Assembly (NCBI GenBank): GCA_050698355.1
Contig: JBOHBN010000360.1
Span: 1 to 12,120, forward strand
Reading direction: 5' to 3'
DNA from: JBOHBN01 sp050698355
GTDB taxonomy: Bacteria > Actinomycetota > Actinomycetes > Streptosporangiales > WHST01
DNA length: 12,120 nucleotides
Shown: positions 1 through 7,421 of the stretch, one piece after another
Layout: each line of letters begins with the position of its first letter
How positions within the stretch are numbered: the stretch's first letter is position 1
Translations under genes and position numbers: made by a program
Notes under the pieces: model-generated
Database searches by the model: none
What the model was told of the DNA's origin: nothing
Seen by the model: only the letters and a program-made list of their open reading frames with translations

Positions 1-1
1 G

Positions 2-1036
2 ACGGGCTCGACGGCGACGACCGGCTCGCGCGCCACCCCGGCCGAGAGCGCCGGCGTGCGGGTCGCGCCGCTGCGTCGGGTGGTGCCGCCGGACCTCCTC
101 GTGGTCGGGGGCAAGCCGCTGCGGCGGCGAGCGGTCAAGGCGGTCACCAAGCTGCCCGGCGTCGTGGAGGTCACCCGGGTGTCCGCCGGCACCGCGCGGG
201 TCGGCGGCGGGCGGGTCTCCCTGCTCGGTGTCGACCCATCGACCTTCCGGGCGTGGACGCCGCCGCCGTCGGCGGAGTCCGACGCGCTGTGGCGGGCGCT
301 GGCGTACGACCAGCTCGTGCTGTCGTTCCACGCGCGCCGTGCCCGGGACGTACGTCTCGGGCGACGCTACGACGTCGCGGGCGCCCGGGTCGTGCGGTTG
401 CGGCTCGGTGCGGTCGCGGCCATCGGGCTGCCCGGCGTGGACGGGCTCGTGACGCCGTCGACGGCCGGAGCGCTGGGCCTCACCAAGCACGCCGGTCTCC
501 TGATTAACGCGCCCTCCGCGCGCATCGGCAAGCTCGCGCGGGCCGTGCACGACGCCGTCGGTCACGGGGTGAGTGTGCGCAAGCTGCGCCGCGACGTGCA
601 GCCGGTGCCCTCGAAGCAGCCGGGTGGAAAGCACGGCCAGGCACGCATCCCGCTGGCCGAGGCGCGCACGTACCTGCAGCTCTACCAGCTGTCGGCGCAG
701 CGCTGCCCCGGCCTGTCCTGGACGGTGCTCGCCGCGATCGGCCAGGTGGAGAGCGGGCACGGTCAGAACATGGGGCCGTCGAGCGCCGGTGCGCTCGGCC
801 CGATGCAGTTCCTGCCGAGCACCTGGCAGACGTACGGCGTCGACGGCGACGGTGACGGCAGCGAGGACATCGCCAACCCGTACGACGCCATACCCGCGGC
901 GGCCGACTACCTGTGCCGCGCGGGCGCCGGCGAGGGCGGGCAGTCGCTGTACGACGCGGTGTACGCGTACAACCACTCCGACAGCTACGTGCAGCAGGTG
1001 CTCGCCCTCGCCGAGCAGTACGCCGAGCACGGCTAG
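2..1036 (+). CDS. Exported lytic transglycosylase with N-terminal MacB-like periplasmic domain (5' partial)
   Basis: The frame is open to the left edge of the window and 344 codons are visible. The C-terminal part is a soluble lytic transglycosylase fold that would cleave peptidoglycan glycan strands outside the membrane. The motif GQVESGHG carries the catalytic Glu (codon 749-751), followed by SSAGALGPMQFLPSTW and YNHSDSYV. Two Cys (codons 704 and 914) bracket the catalytic region and could form a disulfide. The segment before it (about 56-520) reads like the periplasmic core domain of MacB/FtsX-type permeases, for example LLGVDPSTFRAWTP and GLPGVDGLVTPSTAGALGL. A GTG at 56 could start a 326-aa protein, but the residues before it are Thr/Ser/Ala-rich, as in an exported linker, and starting at 56 would leave no signal peptide. 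I therefore infer that the true start and an export signal lie upstream. The enzymatic call is firm; the N-terminal domain call is tentative. Confidence 0.85.
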   Translation, partial: TGSTATTGSRATPAESAGVRVAPLRRVVPPDLLVVGGKPLRRRAVKAVTKLPGVVEVTRVSAGTARVGGGRVSLLGVDPSTFRAWTPPPSAESDALWRALAYDQLVLSFHARRARDVRLGRRYDVAGARVVRLRLGAVAAIGLPGVDGLVTPSTAGALGLTKHAGLLINAPSARIGKLARAVHDAVGHGVSVRKLRRDVQPVPSKQPGGKHGQARIPLAEARTYLQLYQLSAQRCPGLSWTVLAAIGQVESGHGQNMGPSSAGALGPMQFLPSTWQTYGVDGDGDGSEDIANPYDAIPAAADYLCRAGAGEGGQSLYDAVYAYNHSDSYVQQVLALAEQYAEHG

Positions 1037-1815
1037 CGGCCCTGGCCTCGGGCCGCCGGCCTCGCGCCGACCATGAAGGGCGTGCCGAACGGGTCGGTGA
1101 CCGGGGCCAGCCGCACGTACGGGTTGTCCTCCGGCTCTCCCGCGGTGCCCCCGGAAGCCGTGACGGTCGCCACCGCCGCGTCGGCGTCGGCGACCTCGAA
1201 GAACGTCGTCCACATCGAGCTCGGCGCGGACGTGTCGCCGACGATGCCGCCGATCTCGTGGCCGTCCGGCCGCCGCAGGAAGGTGAAGTCGGTGTCCGGC
1301 ATGTCGGGGTTCGCGTCGAGGCTGTAGCCGAAGACCGCTTTGTAGAACTCGCGGGCCAGCTCCGCCCGCGGCGTGACGAGGTCGTTGCGAGCGAGCGTGT
1401 TCGGCTCGTTGACCACCTGACACCCGACGTGCGCGCGACCCTGCCAGAGTCCGAACTGCGCGCCGGCCGGGTCCTTGGCCATTGCCATCCGGCCCTGGTC
1501 CATGACATCCATCGGCTCCATAAGCAGGGTGCCGCCGGCCTTCGTGAGGCGCTTCGCGGTGGCGTCGCAGTCGGAGGTGGCGAAGTAGACGTTCCACCAG
1601 AACGCGGTGGCGTTCGGGTCGGGGTTCGGCATCATGGCCGCGACCGGCCGGTCGTCGACGAGGCACATCGTGTAGCGCCCCGTCTCCGGCCCGCCCACCT
1701 GGAACTCCCAACCGAACAGCGCGCGGTAGAAATCCATCGCGCGGTCCAGGTCGGGGATGGCGAGGTCGATCCACGTCGGGGTGCCGTCGGGCTGTGTGGT
1801 CGTCACGTAACTCAT
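1033..1815 (-). CDS. VOC family protein with two glyoxalase-fold domains (Cfp30B-like)
   Basis: This 260-aa protein has two vicinal-oxygen-chelate repeats, at residues about 12-124 and 138-250. Each begins with a beta strand plus an FY-containing helix (AMDFYRALFGWEF; AREFYKAVFGYSL) and closes with a DP(A/F)G turn (KDPAGAQFGLWQ; TDPFGTPFMVG). Length and layout match the mycobacterial Cfp30B/Rv0577 group, which is associated with methylglyoxal or small-metabolite handling; the substrate here cannot be read from sequence. The ATG at 1815 was chosen over an in-frame ATG at 1872 because GGAG lies 6 nt before it and the upstream residues are not part of the fold. The gene converges on the transglycosylase, the two stop codons sharing CTAG at 1033-1036, and is divergent from hemH. 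No secretion signal is seen, so it is probably cytoplasmic. The family call is secure; the function is not. Confidence 0.9.
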   Translation of the reverse strand: MSYVTTTQPDGTPTWIDLAIPDLDRAMDFYRALFGWEFQVGGPETGRYTMCLVDDRPVAAMMPNPDPNATAFWWNVYFATSDCDATAKRLTKAGGTLLMEPMDVMDQGRMAMAKDPAGAQFGLWQGRAHVGCQVVNEPNTLARNDLVTPRAELAREFYKAVFGYSLDANPDMPDTDFTFLRRPDGHEIGGIVGDTSAPSSMWTTFFEVADADAAVATVTASGGTAGEPEDNPYVRLAPVTDPFGTPFMVGARPAARGQGR

Positions 1816-1895
1816 CGCGGGCTCCGTCGGGTTGGTTGAGAGGACTGGGACAGTAGCCACCGGCACCGACAATCCGCGGCGGCAGCGGCCGTCAG

Positions 1896-1901
1896 TAGGC
1901 T
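1896..1901 (+). promoter_or_regulatory. Candidate -10 element (TAGGCT) for leaderless hemH transcription
   Basis: TAGGCT fits the actinobacterial TANNNT -10 consensus and ends exactly 6 nt before the hemH ATG at 1908, so the predicted transcription start falls on the A or G of the start codon. No good Shine-Dalgarno precedes this ATG. That pairing is the usual signature of leaderless mRNAs in actinobacteria. No convincing -35 was found at the normal distance; CCGACA at 1866-1871 is too far away. Confidence 0.5.
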
Positions 1902-1907
1902 GCGGCC

Positions 1908-2963
1908 ATGCCCGTCCCCAGCTACGACGCCCTGCTGCTCGTCTCGTTCGGCGGCCCGGAAGGCCACGACGACGTGCTGCCGTTCCTGGAGAACGTGACC
2001 CGGGGGCGCGGAGTGCCCCGCGAGCGCCTGCTCGACGTCGCCGAGCACTACCACCACTTCGGCGGGGTGAGCCCGATCAACGAGCAGTGCAGGCAGCTGC
2101 GCGCCGCCATCCGCGCCGACTTCGAGGCGGGCGGCATCGACCTGCCGGTCTACTGGGGCAACCGCAACTGGCACCCGCTGCTGCCCGACACGCTCCGGGA
2201 GATGGCCGGTGACGGCGTACGCCGCGCGCTCGCGTTCGTGACGTCGGCGTACGCCTCGTACTCCTCGTGCCGGGCCTACCGCGAGGACATCGCGAACGCG
2301 TGCGCCGAGATCGGTGACGACGCGCTGCTGGTGGACAAGGTCCGCCCGTTCTACGACCACCCGGGGTTCATCGAGCCGATGGTGCGCTCGACGCGGGAGG
2401 CGTTGGGCCGGCTGCCCGAGGCCGTGCGCGCAGACGCGCGGCTCGTGTTCGTGGCGCACAGCATCCCGACCGCCATGGCCGAGGCAAGCGGACCGCACGG
2501 CGGCGCGTACGCCGCGCAGGTCACCGAGGCGTCGCAGCTCGTGGCCGCAGGCGTGGGCGGGCACGACTGGGACGTCGCCTGGTGCAGCCGCAGCGGGTCG
2601 CCGAGCCAACCCTGGCTGGAGCCGGACGTGTGCGACGAGCTGGCCACACTGCGCGACAAGGGCGTGCGGTCGGTGGTCCTCGTCCCCGTCGGGTTCGTCT
2701 CCGACCACATGGAGGTCATCTTCGACCTCGACACCGAGGCGCTGCAGGTAGCCGACAACCTCGGCATGGACGCCACCCGCGCCGCGAGCGCCGGCGTGGC
2801 GCCGGAGTTCGTCGCCATGGTCCGCGAGCTCGTCCTCGAGCAGATCGAGCCGGGTGGGTCGCGCCCGACTCTGGGGACCCTCGGGGCGCCCTGGGAGTGC
2901 TGCGGCGAAGGCTGCTGCGCCAACCCGCGCGGTCCCGTACCGGCGGTGCCGACCGCCGGCTGA
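1908..2963 (+). CDS. hemH: Ferrochelatase (coproporphyrin/protoporphyrin iron insertion)
   Basis: This 351-aa enzyme inserts Fe(II) into a porphyrin in heme synthesis. In actinobacteria the substrate is normally coproporphyrin III (CpfC), giving coproheme. The N-terminus YDALLLVSFGGPEG is the family signature. The metal/porphyrin-site His is H184 in FVAHSIPTAM and the conserved acid is E269 in GFVSDHMEVIFDLD. C121 (SYSSCRAYRED) together with the C-terminal cluster C331, C332, C336 and C337 resembles the ligand set of the [2Fe-2S] cluster known from mycobacterial ferrochelatase; cluster binding here is inferred. The ATG at 1908 is supported by the immediate start of the fold and by the leaderless-type -10 before it. 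The protein should be cytosolic or peripheral to the membrane. It is monocistronic, with VOC divergent upstream and GNAT convergent 9 bp downstream. No other heme-pathway gene is in the window. Confidence 0.96.
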   Translation: MPVPSYDALLLVSFGGPEGHDDVLPFLENVTRGRGVPRERLLDVAEHYHHFGGVSPINEQCRQLRAAIRADFEAGGIDLPVYWGNRNWHPLLPDTLREMAGDGVRRALAFVTSAYASYSSCRAYREDIANACAEIGDDALLVDKVRPFYDHPGFIEPMVRSTREALGRLPEAVRADARLVFVAHSIPTAMAEASGPHGGAYAAQVTEASQLVAAGVGGHDWDVAWCSRSGSPSQPWLEPDVCDELATLRDKGVRSVVLVPVGFVSDHMEVIFDLDTEALQVADNLGMDATRAASAGVAPEFVAMVRELVLEQIEPGGSRPTLGTLGAPWECCGEGCCANPRGPVPAVPTAG

Positions 2964-2972
2964 TCCCCCTCC

Positions 2973-4094
2973 TCACGCGGGAGTTTGGTCGGTCGCCAGG
3001 CGGTCGAACACGAGGAGGTCGTCGTACGACCCGTCACCGAGGCGCTCGGCCGCCCGCCGCAGGCCGGTGCGGGTGAACCCGGCGTTCCGCGCGACGTGCT
3101 GGGACGCCACGTTGCCGGCCGCGGTCTGCAGTTCGACGCGGCGCAGCCCGAGGCCGCCGGACTCGGCCGGACCCAACACATGCGCGGCGACGAGCCGTAC
3201 GGCCTCGCTCGCCACGCCGCGCGAGCGCGCGGCCGGATGCATCCAGTACCCGATCTCGGCCGTGCCGACGTCCGACTCCACGCCCATCACGCCTAACGTT
3301 CCGAGGCACGCGTCGCTCGCCGGGTCCGCCGCGCACCAGTAGACACCTCGGCCGGACGCGTGCTCCTCCTCGCGGCTGTGGATGTACCCGAGCGCCGCCT
3401 CCTTGGTGTACGGGTCGGGCAGGCCGGAGAGCCAGTGCCGGGTGACGGGGTCGGAGCAGGCCTCGACGCACGCGGCGGCGTCGGCGTCCCGCAGCGGCCG
3501 TAGCCGTACCCGCTCGCCCACCAGCTCGCGTGCGGCATACCAGGGGTGCGGCGGCTCGCGACGGTCGGTCCTGCGCAGTGACCCGATCCAGCCGTCGCGC
3601 TGCTCGCCCCGCTGCGCGGCCAGCCCACGCACCGTCCCCTCGATCCGGAAGCCGGCCTTCCACGCCACCCGCCGGGACGCCCAGTTGCCGATGATCGCCT
3701 CCCAGCGCAGCACGTCCCGGTCCAGCCCGCCCGCATCGAGCACCCAGTCCGCGAACACCCGCAGGGCCGCGGTCATCACGCCGCGCCCGCGCGCCTGCGG
3801 CACGAGCCCGAAGCCCACCGACGCTCCGCGCCCGGAATCCGGTCGCGCGTCGACGGTGCCGAGGAACGCGTCGGTCGCCGGGTCGGCGATCGCCAGCGCA
3901 AGGAGGTTGCCGTCGGCCCACCCGCGGCGTGTCAGGTCGAGGAACCGCTCGGCGTGCTCAAGGCTGTACGGGGAAGGCAGGGTGGTCCACCGCTGCGACT
4001 CCGGGTCGCTGCACTGCGCCACCATCGCGTCGAGGTCGTCGTCCTGGTGCGGCCGCAACCGTACGGACTCGGCGCGGAGCTCGACGGGTTCCAT
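2973..4094 (-). CDS. Tandem-domain GNAT family N-acetyltransferase
   Basis: This 373-aa protein is two Acetyltransf_3 (RimJ/RimL-like) domains in a row, residues about 4-178 and 185-373. Each starts with a VRLRP strand (ESVRLRPHQDDDLD; ERVRLRPLRDADAA). Each has an acetyl-CoA pyrophosphate loop of the R/Q-x-x-G-x-G/A type (QARGRGV at 100-106; ARSRGVA at 289-295) and an Asn-containing GN(W/V)AS segment followed by an AGF motif (KAGFRIEG; NAGFTRTG). The second loop has S in place of the first G, so it may be the weaker acetyl-CoA site. Single-domain relatives acetylate protein N-termini, amines or drugs, so no substrate can be assigned. The ATG at 4094 begins the first domain; it has no clear Shine-Dalgarno. 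An open frame continues to 4298 but the added residues do not belong to the fold and run antisense into the peptidase. Confidence 0.88.
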   Translation of the reverse strand: MEPVELRAESVRLRPHQDDDLDAMVAQCSDPESQRWTTLPSPYSLEHAERFLDLTRRGWADGNLLALAIADPATDAFLGTVDARPDSGRGASVGFGLVPQARGRGVMTAALRVFADWVLDAGGLDRDVLRWEAIIGNWASRRVAWKAGFRIEGTVRGLAAQRGEQRDGWIGSLRRTDRREPPHPWYAARELVGERVRLRPLRDADAAACVEACSDPVTRHWLSGLPDPYTKEAALGYIHSREEEHASGRGVYWCAADPASDACLGTLGVMGVESDVGTAEIGYWMHPAARSRGVASEAVRLVAAHVLGPAESGGLGLRRVELQTAAGNVASQHVARNAGFTRTGLRRAAERLGDGSYDDLLVFDRLATDQTPA

Positions 4095-4153
4095 GGCGCG
4101 ATGGTCGCGGATGGCCAGCGATCCGGCAATGTGATTACCTGTGCCGGAGCCAG

Positions 4154-4159
4154 AGGAGG
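4154..4159 (+). promoter_or_regulatory. Strong Shine-Dalgarno fixing the TTG start of the S9 peptidase
   Basis: AGGAGG lies 5 nt before TTG at 4165 and is the only strong ribosome-binding site here. It decides for the TTG rather than the in-frame GTG at 4141, which lies upstream of this site and has no Shine-Dalgarno of its own. Confidence 0.75.
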
Positions 4160-4164
4160 TCTCA

Positions 4165-6192
4165 TTGTCCACGACCACGCCCACCCCGTTCCACGACCTC
4201 GAAGCGTACGTCGAGCTGCCCCGTACCTCCGGCCTGCTCGTGTCGCCGGACGGATCACAGCTGGTCGCGACCTGCTCGGCGCTGTCGAGCGACCGCAAGA
4301 GCTACGTCAGCTCGCTGTGGCGGATCGACCCGACGGGGGAGCGCCCCGCCGTCCGCCTCACCCGCTCGACGAAGGGTGAGTCGACACCGGCCTTCCTGCC
4401 CGACGGGTCGCTGCTGTTCGTCTCCAAGCGGCCCGACCCCGACGCGACCGAACCCGAATCCGACGACGAGCGCGGTGGCCTGTGGTTGCTGCCGGCCGGA
4501 GGAGGCGAGCCCCGGCGGGTGATGTCGCGCCCCAGCGGCGTGGGAGGTGTCGCCGTGGCACGGGACGCGGGAACCGTCGTCCTGACCGCCGACGTGCTTC
4601 CCAGTGCCGAGGGAGGCGACGACGCTGAGCTGGTCGCGCAGCGGCGCGACCGCGGCGTCACCGCGATCCTGCATACCGGTTATCCCATCAGGCACTGGGA
4701 CCACCATCTCGGCCCACCCGAGCCGCACCTGCTGCGCGTCGAGCCCGGCGACGGCCGCTGGGACGAGGTACGCGACCTCACGCCCGGACCCGGCAGGGCG
4801 CTCGACGAGCAGGCGCCCGCCGTCGCCGTCGACGGGTCCACCGTCGTCACCGGCTGGCAGGTCACCGACGGGCGTGGCGCTCTGCGGGCGCAGGTGCGCG
4901 CTCTCGATGCCGCGACCGGTGCGAGCCGCGTACTGCTCGACGATCCCCTGTACGACGTCGAGAGCCCGGCGGTCTCGCCGGACGGCACGCAGGTCGTGGC
5001 CGTACGCAGTCGGCGGCCGACGTACGAGGAACCGTCCGACATCACGCTCGTCACCGTCCCGCTCGCGGGCGGGGAGCCGCGCGACCTGTTGCCGGAGCTC
5101 GACCTCCGCCCCGGCGTGCCGGTGTGGGCGCCCGATTCGACCGCCTGCTTCACGACCGTCGACGAGGCGGGCCGGGGACGCGTGCTCCGCGTCGAGATCG
5201 AGTCCGGCTCGGTGACCCGGCTTACCGGCGATGACGCGGCGTACTCGTCGGTGCAGGTGTCGGCGGACGGGCAGTACGTGTACGCGCTGCGCGCGGCCGT
5301 CGACGAGCCGCCGACGCCGGTCCGGCTGGACGCTCGGGCACCCGGCCAGCAGCCCACCAGGTTGCCGGCGCCCGCCGACGCACCGCCCCTTCCCGGCCGC
5401 CTGACCGAGGTCACGGCCGCCGCTGACGACGGGCAGCCGCTTCGCGCCTGGCTTGTGCTGCCCGACGGCGCGAGCGACGAGCGCCCGGCGCCGTTGCTGC
5501 TGTGGGTGCACGGCGGCCCGCACTCCTCGTGGAACTCCTGGCAGTGGCGGTGGAACCCGTGGCTGATGGCCGCACGCGGTTACGCCGTGCTGCTGCCCGA
5601 CCCGGCGCTGTCCACCGGGTACGGGCTCGACTTCCACCGGCGCGGCTGGGGCGCCTGGGGCGAGCGGCCCTATACCGACCTGATGGCGATGACCGACGCC
5701 GTGGTGGACCGGCCGGACATCGACGCGAGCCGTACGGCCGCGATGGGTGGATCGTTCGGCGGCTACATGGCGAACTGGATCGCCACCCATACCGACAGGT
5801 TCGACGCGATCGTCTCGCATGCCGGCCTCTGGGCACTCGACCAGTTCAACGCCACCACCGACCTTGCCGACCACTGGCACGCCCAGTTCGGCGATCCCGT
5901 GACACGGCCGGAGCGTTACGAGCGCAACTCGCCGCAACGGGACGCCGGACGGATCTCGACGCCGATGCTGGTGATCCACGGAGACAAGGACTACCGCGTG
6001 CCTGTCGGCGAGGGCCTGCGGCTCTGGTGGGACCTCGCCTCCCGGGAGGCGGACGCCAAGTTCCTCTACTTCCCCGACGAGAACCACTGGATCATGCAGC
6101 CCGGCAACATCATCGTCTGGTACGAGACCGTGCACGCGTTCCTCGCCGAGCACGTGCTGGGGGAGAAATGGGTTCAGCCGTCCTTCGTCTGA
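4165..6192 (+). CDS. S9 family (prolyl oligopeptidase-type) serine peptidase
   Basis: A 675-aa protein with an N-terminal beta-propeller (about residues 10-400; repeats such as LLVSPDGSQLVA, AVSPDGTQVVA and VSADGQYVYA) and a C-terminal alpha/beta hydrolase domain. The oxyanion-side motif is HGGP (449-452). The triad is S530 in GGSFGGYMANW, D609 in HGDKDYRVP and H641 in DENHWI. This layout and length match the dipeptidyl aminopeptidase/acylaminoacyl-peptidase branch, which trims short peptides because the propeller excludes folded proteins. There is no signal peptide, so it is probably cytoplasmic. The TTG start follows AGGAGG by 5 nt. The gene is divergent from the GNAT gene (70-bp spacer) and its last 19 bp overlap the 3' end of the convergent sigma-factor gene. 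Peptide specificity cannot be told from sequence. Confidence 0.94.
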   Translation: MSTTTPTPFHDLEAYVELPRTSGLLVSPDGSQLVATCSALSSDRKSYVSSLWRIDPTGERPAVRLTRSTKGESTPAFLPDGSLLFVSKRPDPDATEPESDDERGGLWLLPAGGGEPRRVMSRPSGVGGVAVARDAGTVVLTADVLPSAEGGDDAELVAQRRDRGVTAILHTGYPIRHWDHHLGPPEPHLLRVEPGDGRWDEVRDLTPGPGRALDEQAPAVAVDGSTVVTGWQVTDGRGALRAQVRALDAATGASRVLLDDPLYDVESPAVSPDGTQVVAVRSRRPTYEEPSDITLVTVPLAGGEPRDLLPELDLRPGVPVWAPDSTACFTTVDEAGRGRVLRVEIESGSVTRLTGDDAAYSSVQVSADGQYVYALRAAVDEPPTPVRLDARAPGQQPTRLPAPADAPPLPGRLTEVTAAADDGQPLRAWLVLPDGASDERPAPLLLWVHGGPHSSWNSWQWRWNPWLMAARGYAVLLPDPALSTGYGLDFHRRGWGAWGERPYTDLMAMTDAVVDRPDIDASRTAAMGGSFGGYMANWIATHTDRFDAIVSHAGLWALDQFNATTDLADHWHAQFGDPVTRPERYERNSPQRDAGRISTPMLVIHGDKDYRVPVGEGLRLWWDLASREADAKFLYFPDENHWIMQPGNIIVWYETVHAFLAEHVLGEKWVQPSFV

Positions 6193-7421
6193 ACAGCCGC
6201 GAGACGCCGCCCGAGGTAACGCTGTTCGGGGATGCTGGCGGTCAGGCGTGCGGCCTGCGCGTACGCCTCCGCCGCCTCCTCGCGGCGTCCCGCCATCTCC
6301 AGGAGATGCGCGCGCACGGCGTGCGTTCGGTGGTGCCGTCGCATCGCCGGGTCGTCGAGTAGCGGGTCGACGACCGCCAGGCCCGCCTCGGGGTCGAACG
6401 CCATGCCGACCGCGACCGCCCGGTTGAGCGTGACGGCCGGCTGCGGTGCGGCGTGCTCCAGCATCTGGTACAGCATCGTGATCTGGAGCCAGTCGGTCTC
6501 CTCCCACGTGGGCGCCTCGGCGTGCACCGCGGCGATGGACGCCTGCAGCTGGAACGGTCCGACGTGCCCGTGCGGGAGGACGTCCTCGAGGATGCGTACT
6601 CCCTCGGCGATCAGCTCGGCGTCCCAGAGGCTCCGATCCTGGTCGGCCAGGGGCACCAGGTCGCCCGCCCCGTCCGTACGCGCCCGCGCACGGACGTGGG
6701 TGAGCAGCATCAGGGCCAGGGCGCCGGCGACCTCGTCGTGGTCTGCCAGCGCAGTGTGCAGCTGCCGGGTGAGGCGGATCGCTTCCTCGGCGAGCGACGC
6801 GTCGACCAGGTGCACGCCCTCGGTGCGGGTGTAGCCCTCGTTGAACACCAGGTAGAGGACGTCGAGCACGGCCGCGATCCGGCTTGGCAGCTCGGCCGGA
6901 TCGGGTGCGTCGAACCGTGCACCGGCGTCCCGCAGGGTGGCCTTGGCCCGGCTCACCCGCTGGGCCATCGTCGCCTCCGGCACCAGGAACGCGGCCGCGA
7001 TCTGCGCGGTGGACAGGCCCGCGACGGCCCGTAGCGTCAGCGCGACCTGCGATGCTCGGGTCAGCGCGGGACGGCAGCACAGAAGCAGCAGATGCAGGCT
7101 GTCGTCGGTCTCCTGCGCGTGGTCGGCGGCGGGTGGCATGACCAGGGCGTCGTCCGGCCGTCCCACCGCCTCGGCCTCCTCGCGGGCGGCCCGGGCCCGG
7201 TCCGCCCGCGTACGGTCGATCAGCCGCCGGGACGCGACGCGGACGAGCCAGCCGCGTGGATCGTCCGGCATGCCGTCCCGGGGCCACTGCCGCACGGCGG
7301 CCTCGAGCGCCTCCTGCGCCGCGTCCTCGCAGTCGCCGAAGTCCCCGTGCCGGCGGAGCAGGGCCCGAAGGACGTGTGGCAGCTCGCGGCGCCACACGCC
7401 CTCCAGGCCGCGCGTGCTCAA
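6174..7421 (-). CDS. ECF sigma factor with DUF6596/TPR C-terminal extension (ECF42-type)
   Basis: A 415-aa sigma-70 family protein. Region 2 lies at about 5-76 (CEDAAQEALEAAVRQWP, then PRGWLVRVASRRLIDRTRA). Region 4 with its helix-turn-helix lies at about 107-165 (LSTAQIAAAFLVPEATMAQR). A long C-terminal extension replaces an anti-sigma partner and has the DUF6596 signatures YLVFNEGYTRTEG (190-202) and TLNRAVAVG (331-339), with a TPR-like helical tail (about 365-400). Both the extension and the adjacent DGPF gene are hallmarks of group ECF42, in which the extension is thought to control activity. The start is taken as TTG at 7421, whose last two bases overlap the TGA of the DGPF gene. GAGGAG precedes it by only 2 nt, so a GTG at 7397 is possible. 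No anti-sigma gene is nearby. The signal sensed is unknown. Confidence 0.92.
   Translation of the reverse strand: MSTRGLEGVWRRELPHVLRALLRRHGDFGDCEDAAQEALEAAVRQWPRDGMPDDPRGWLVRVASRRLIDRTRADRARAAREEAEAVGRPDDALVMPPAADHAQETDDSLHLLLLCCRPALTRASQVALTLRAVAGLSTAQIAAAFLVPEATMAQRVSRAKATLRDAGARFDAPDPAELPSRIAAVLDVLYLVFNEGYTRTEGVHLVDASLAEEAIRLTRQLHTALADHDEVAGALALMLLTHVRARARTDGAGDLVPLADQDRSLWDAELIAEGVRILEDVLPHGHVGPFQLQASIAAVHAEAPTWEETDWLQITMLYQMLEHAAPQPAVTLNRAVAVGMAFDPEAGLAVVDPLLDDPAMRRHHRTHAVRAHLLEMAGRREEAAEAYAQAARLTASIPEQRYLGRRLAAVQTKDG

Noticed and set aside
504..1508. Minus-strand open frame across the transglycosylase and part of the VOC gene
   Set aside because: It overlaps two well-supported genes and its translation is Arg/Ser/Thr low-complexity.
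1850..1855. TACTGT on the minus strand as a -10 for the VOC gene
   Set aside because: It matches TANNNT but no -35 lies at a workable distance; such a hexamer alone is expected by chance.
2964..2985. Possible bidirectional terminator between hemH and the GNAT gene
   Set aside because: Only a 4-bp CTCC/GGAG pairing is visible in and around the 9-bp gap, too weak to call.
4141..4143. GTG as start of the S9 peptidase
   Set aside because: There is no Shine-Dalgarno before it, and AGGAGG lies downstream of it at ideal distance from TTG 4165.
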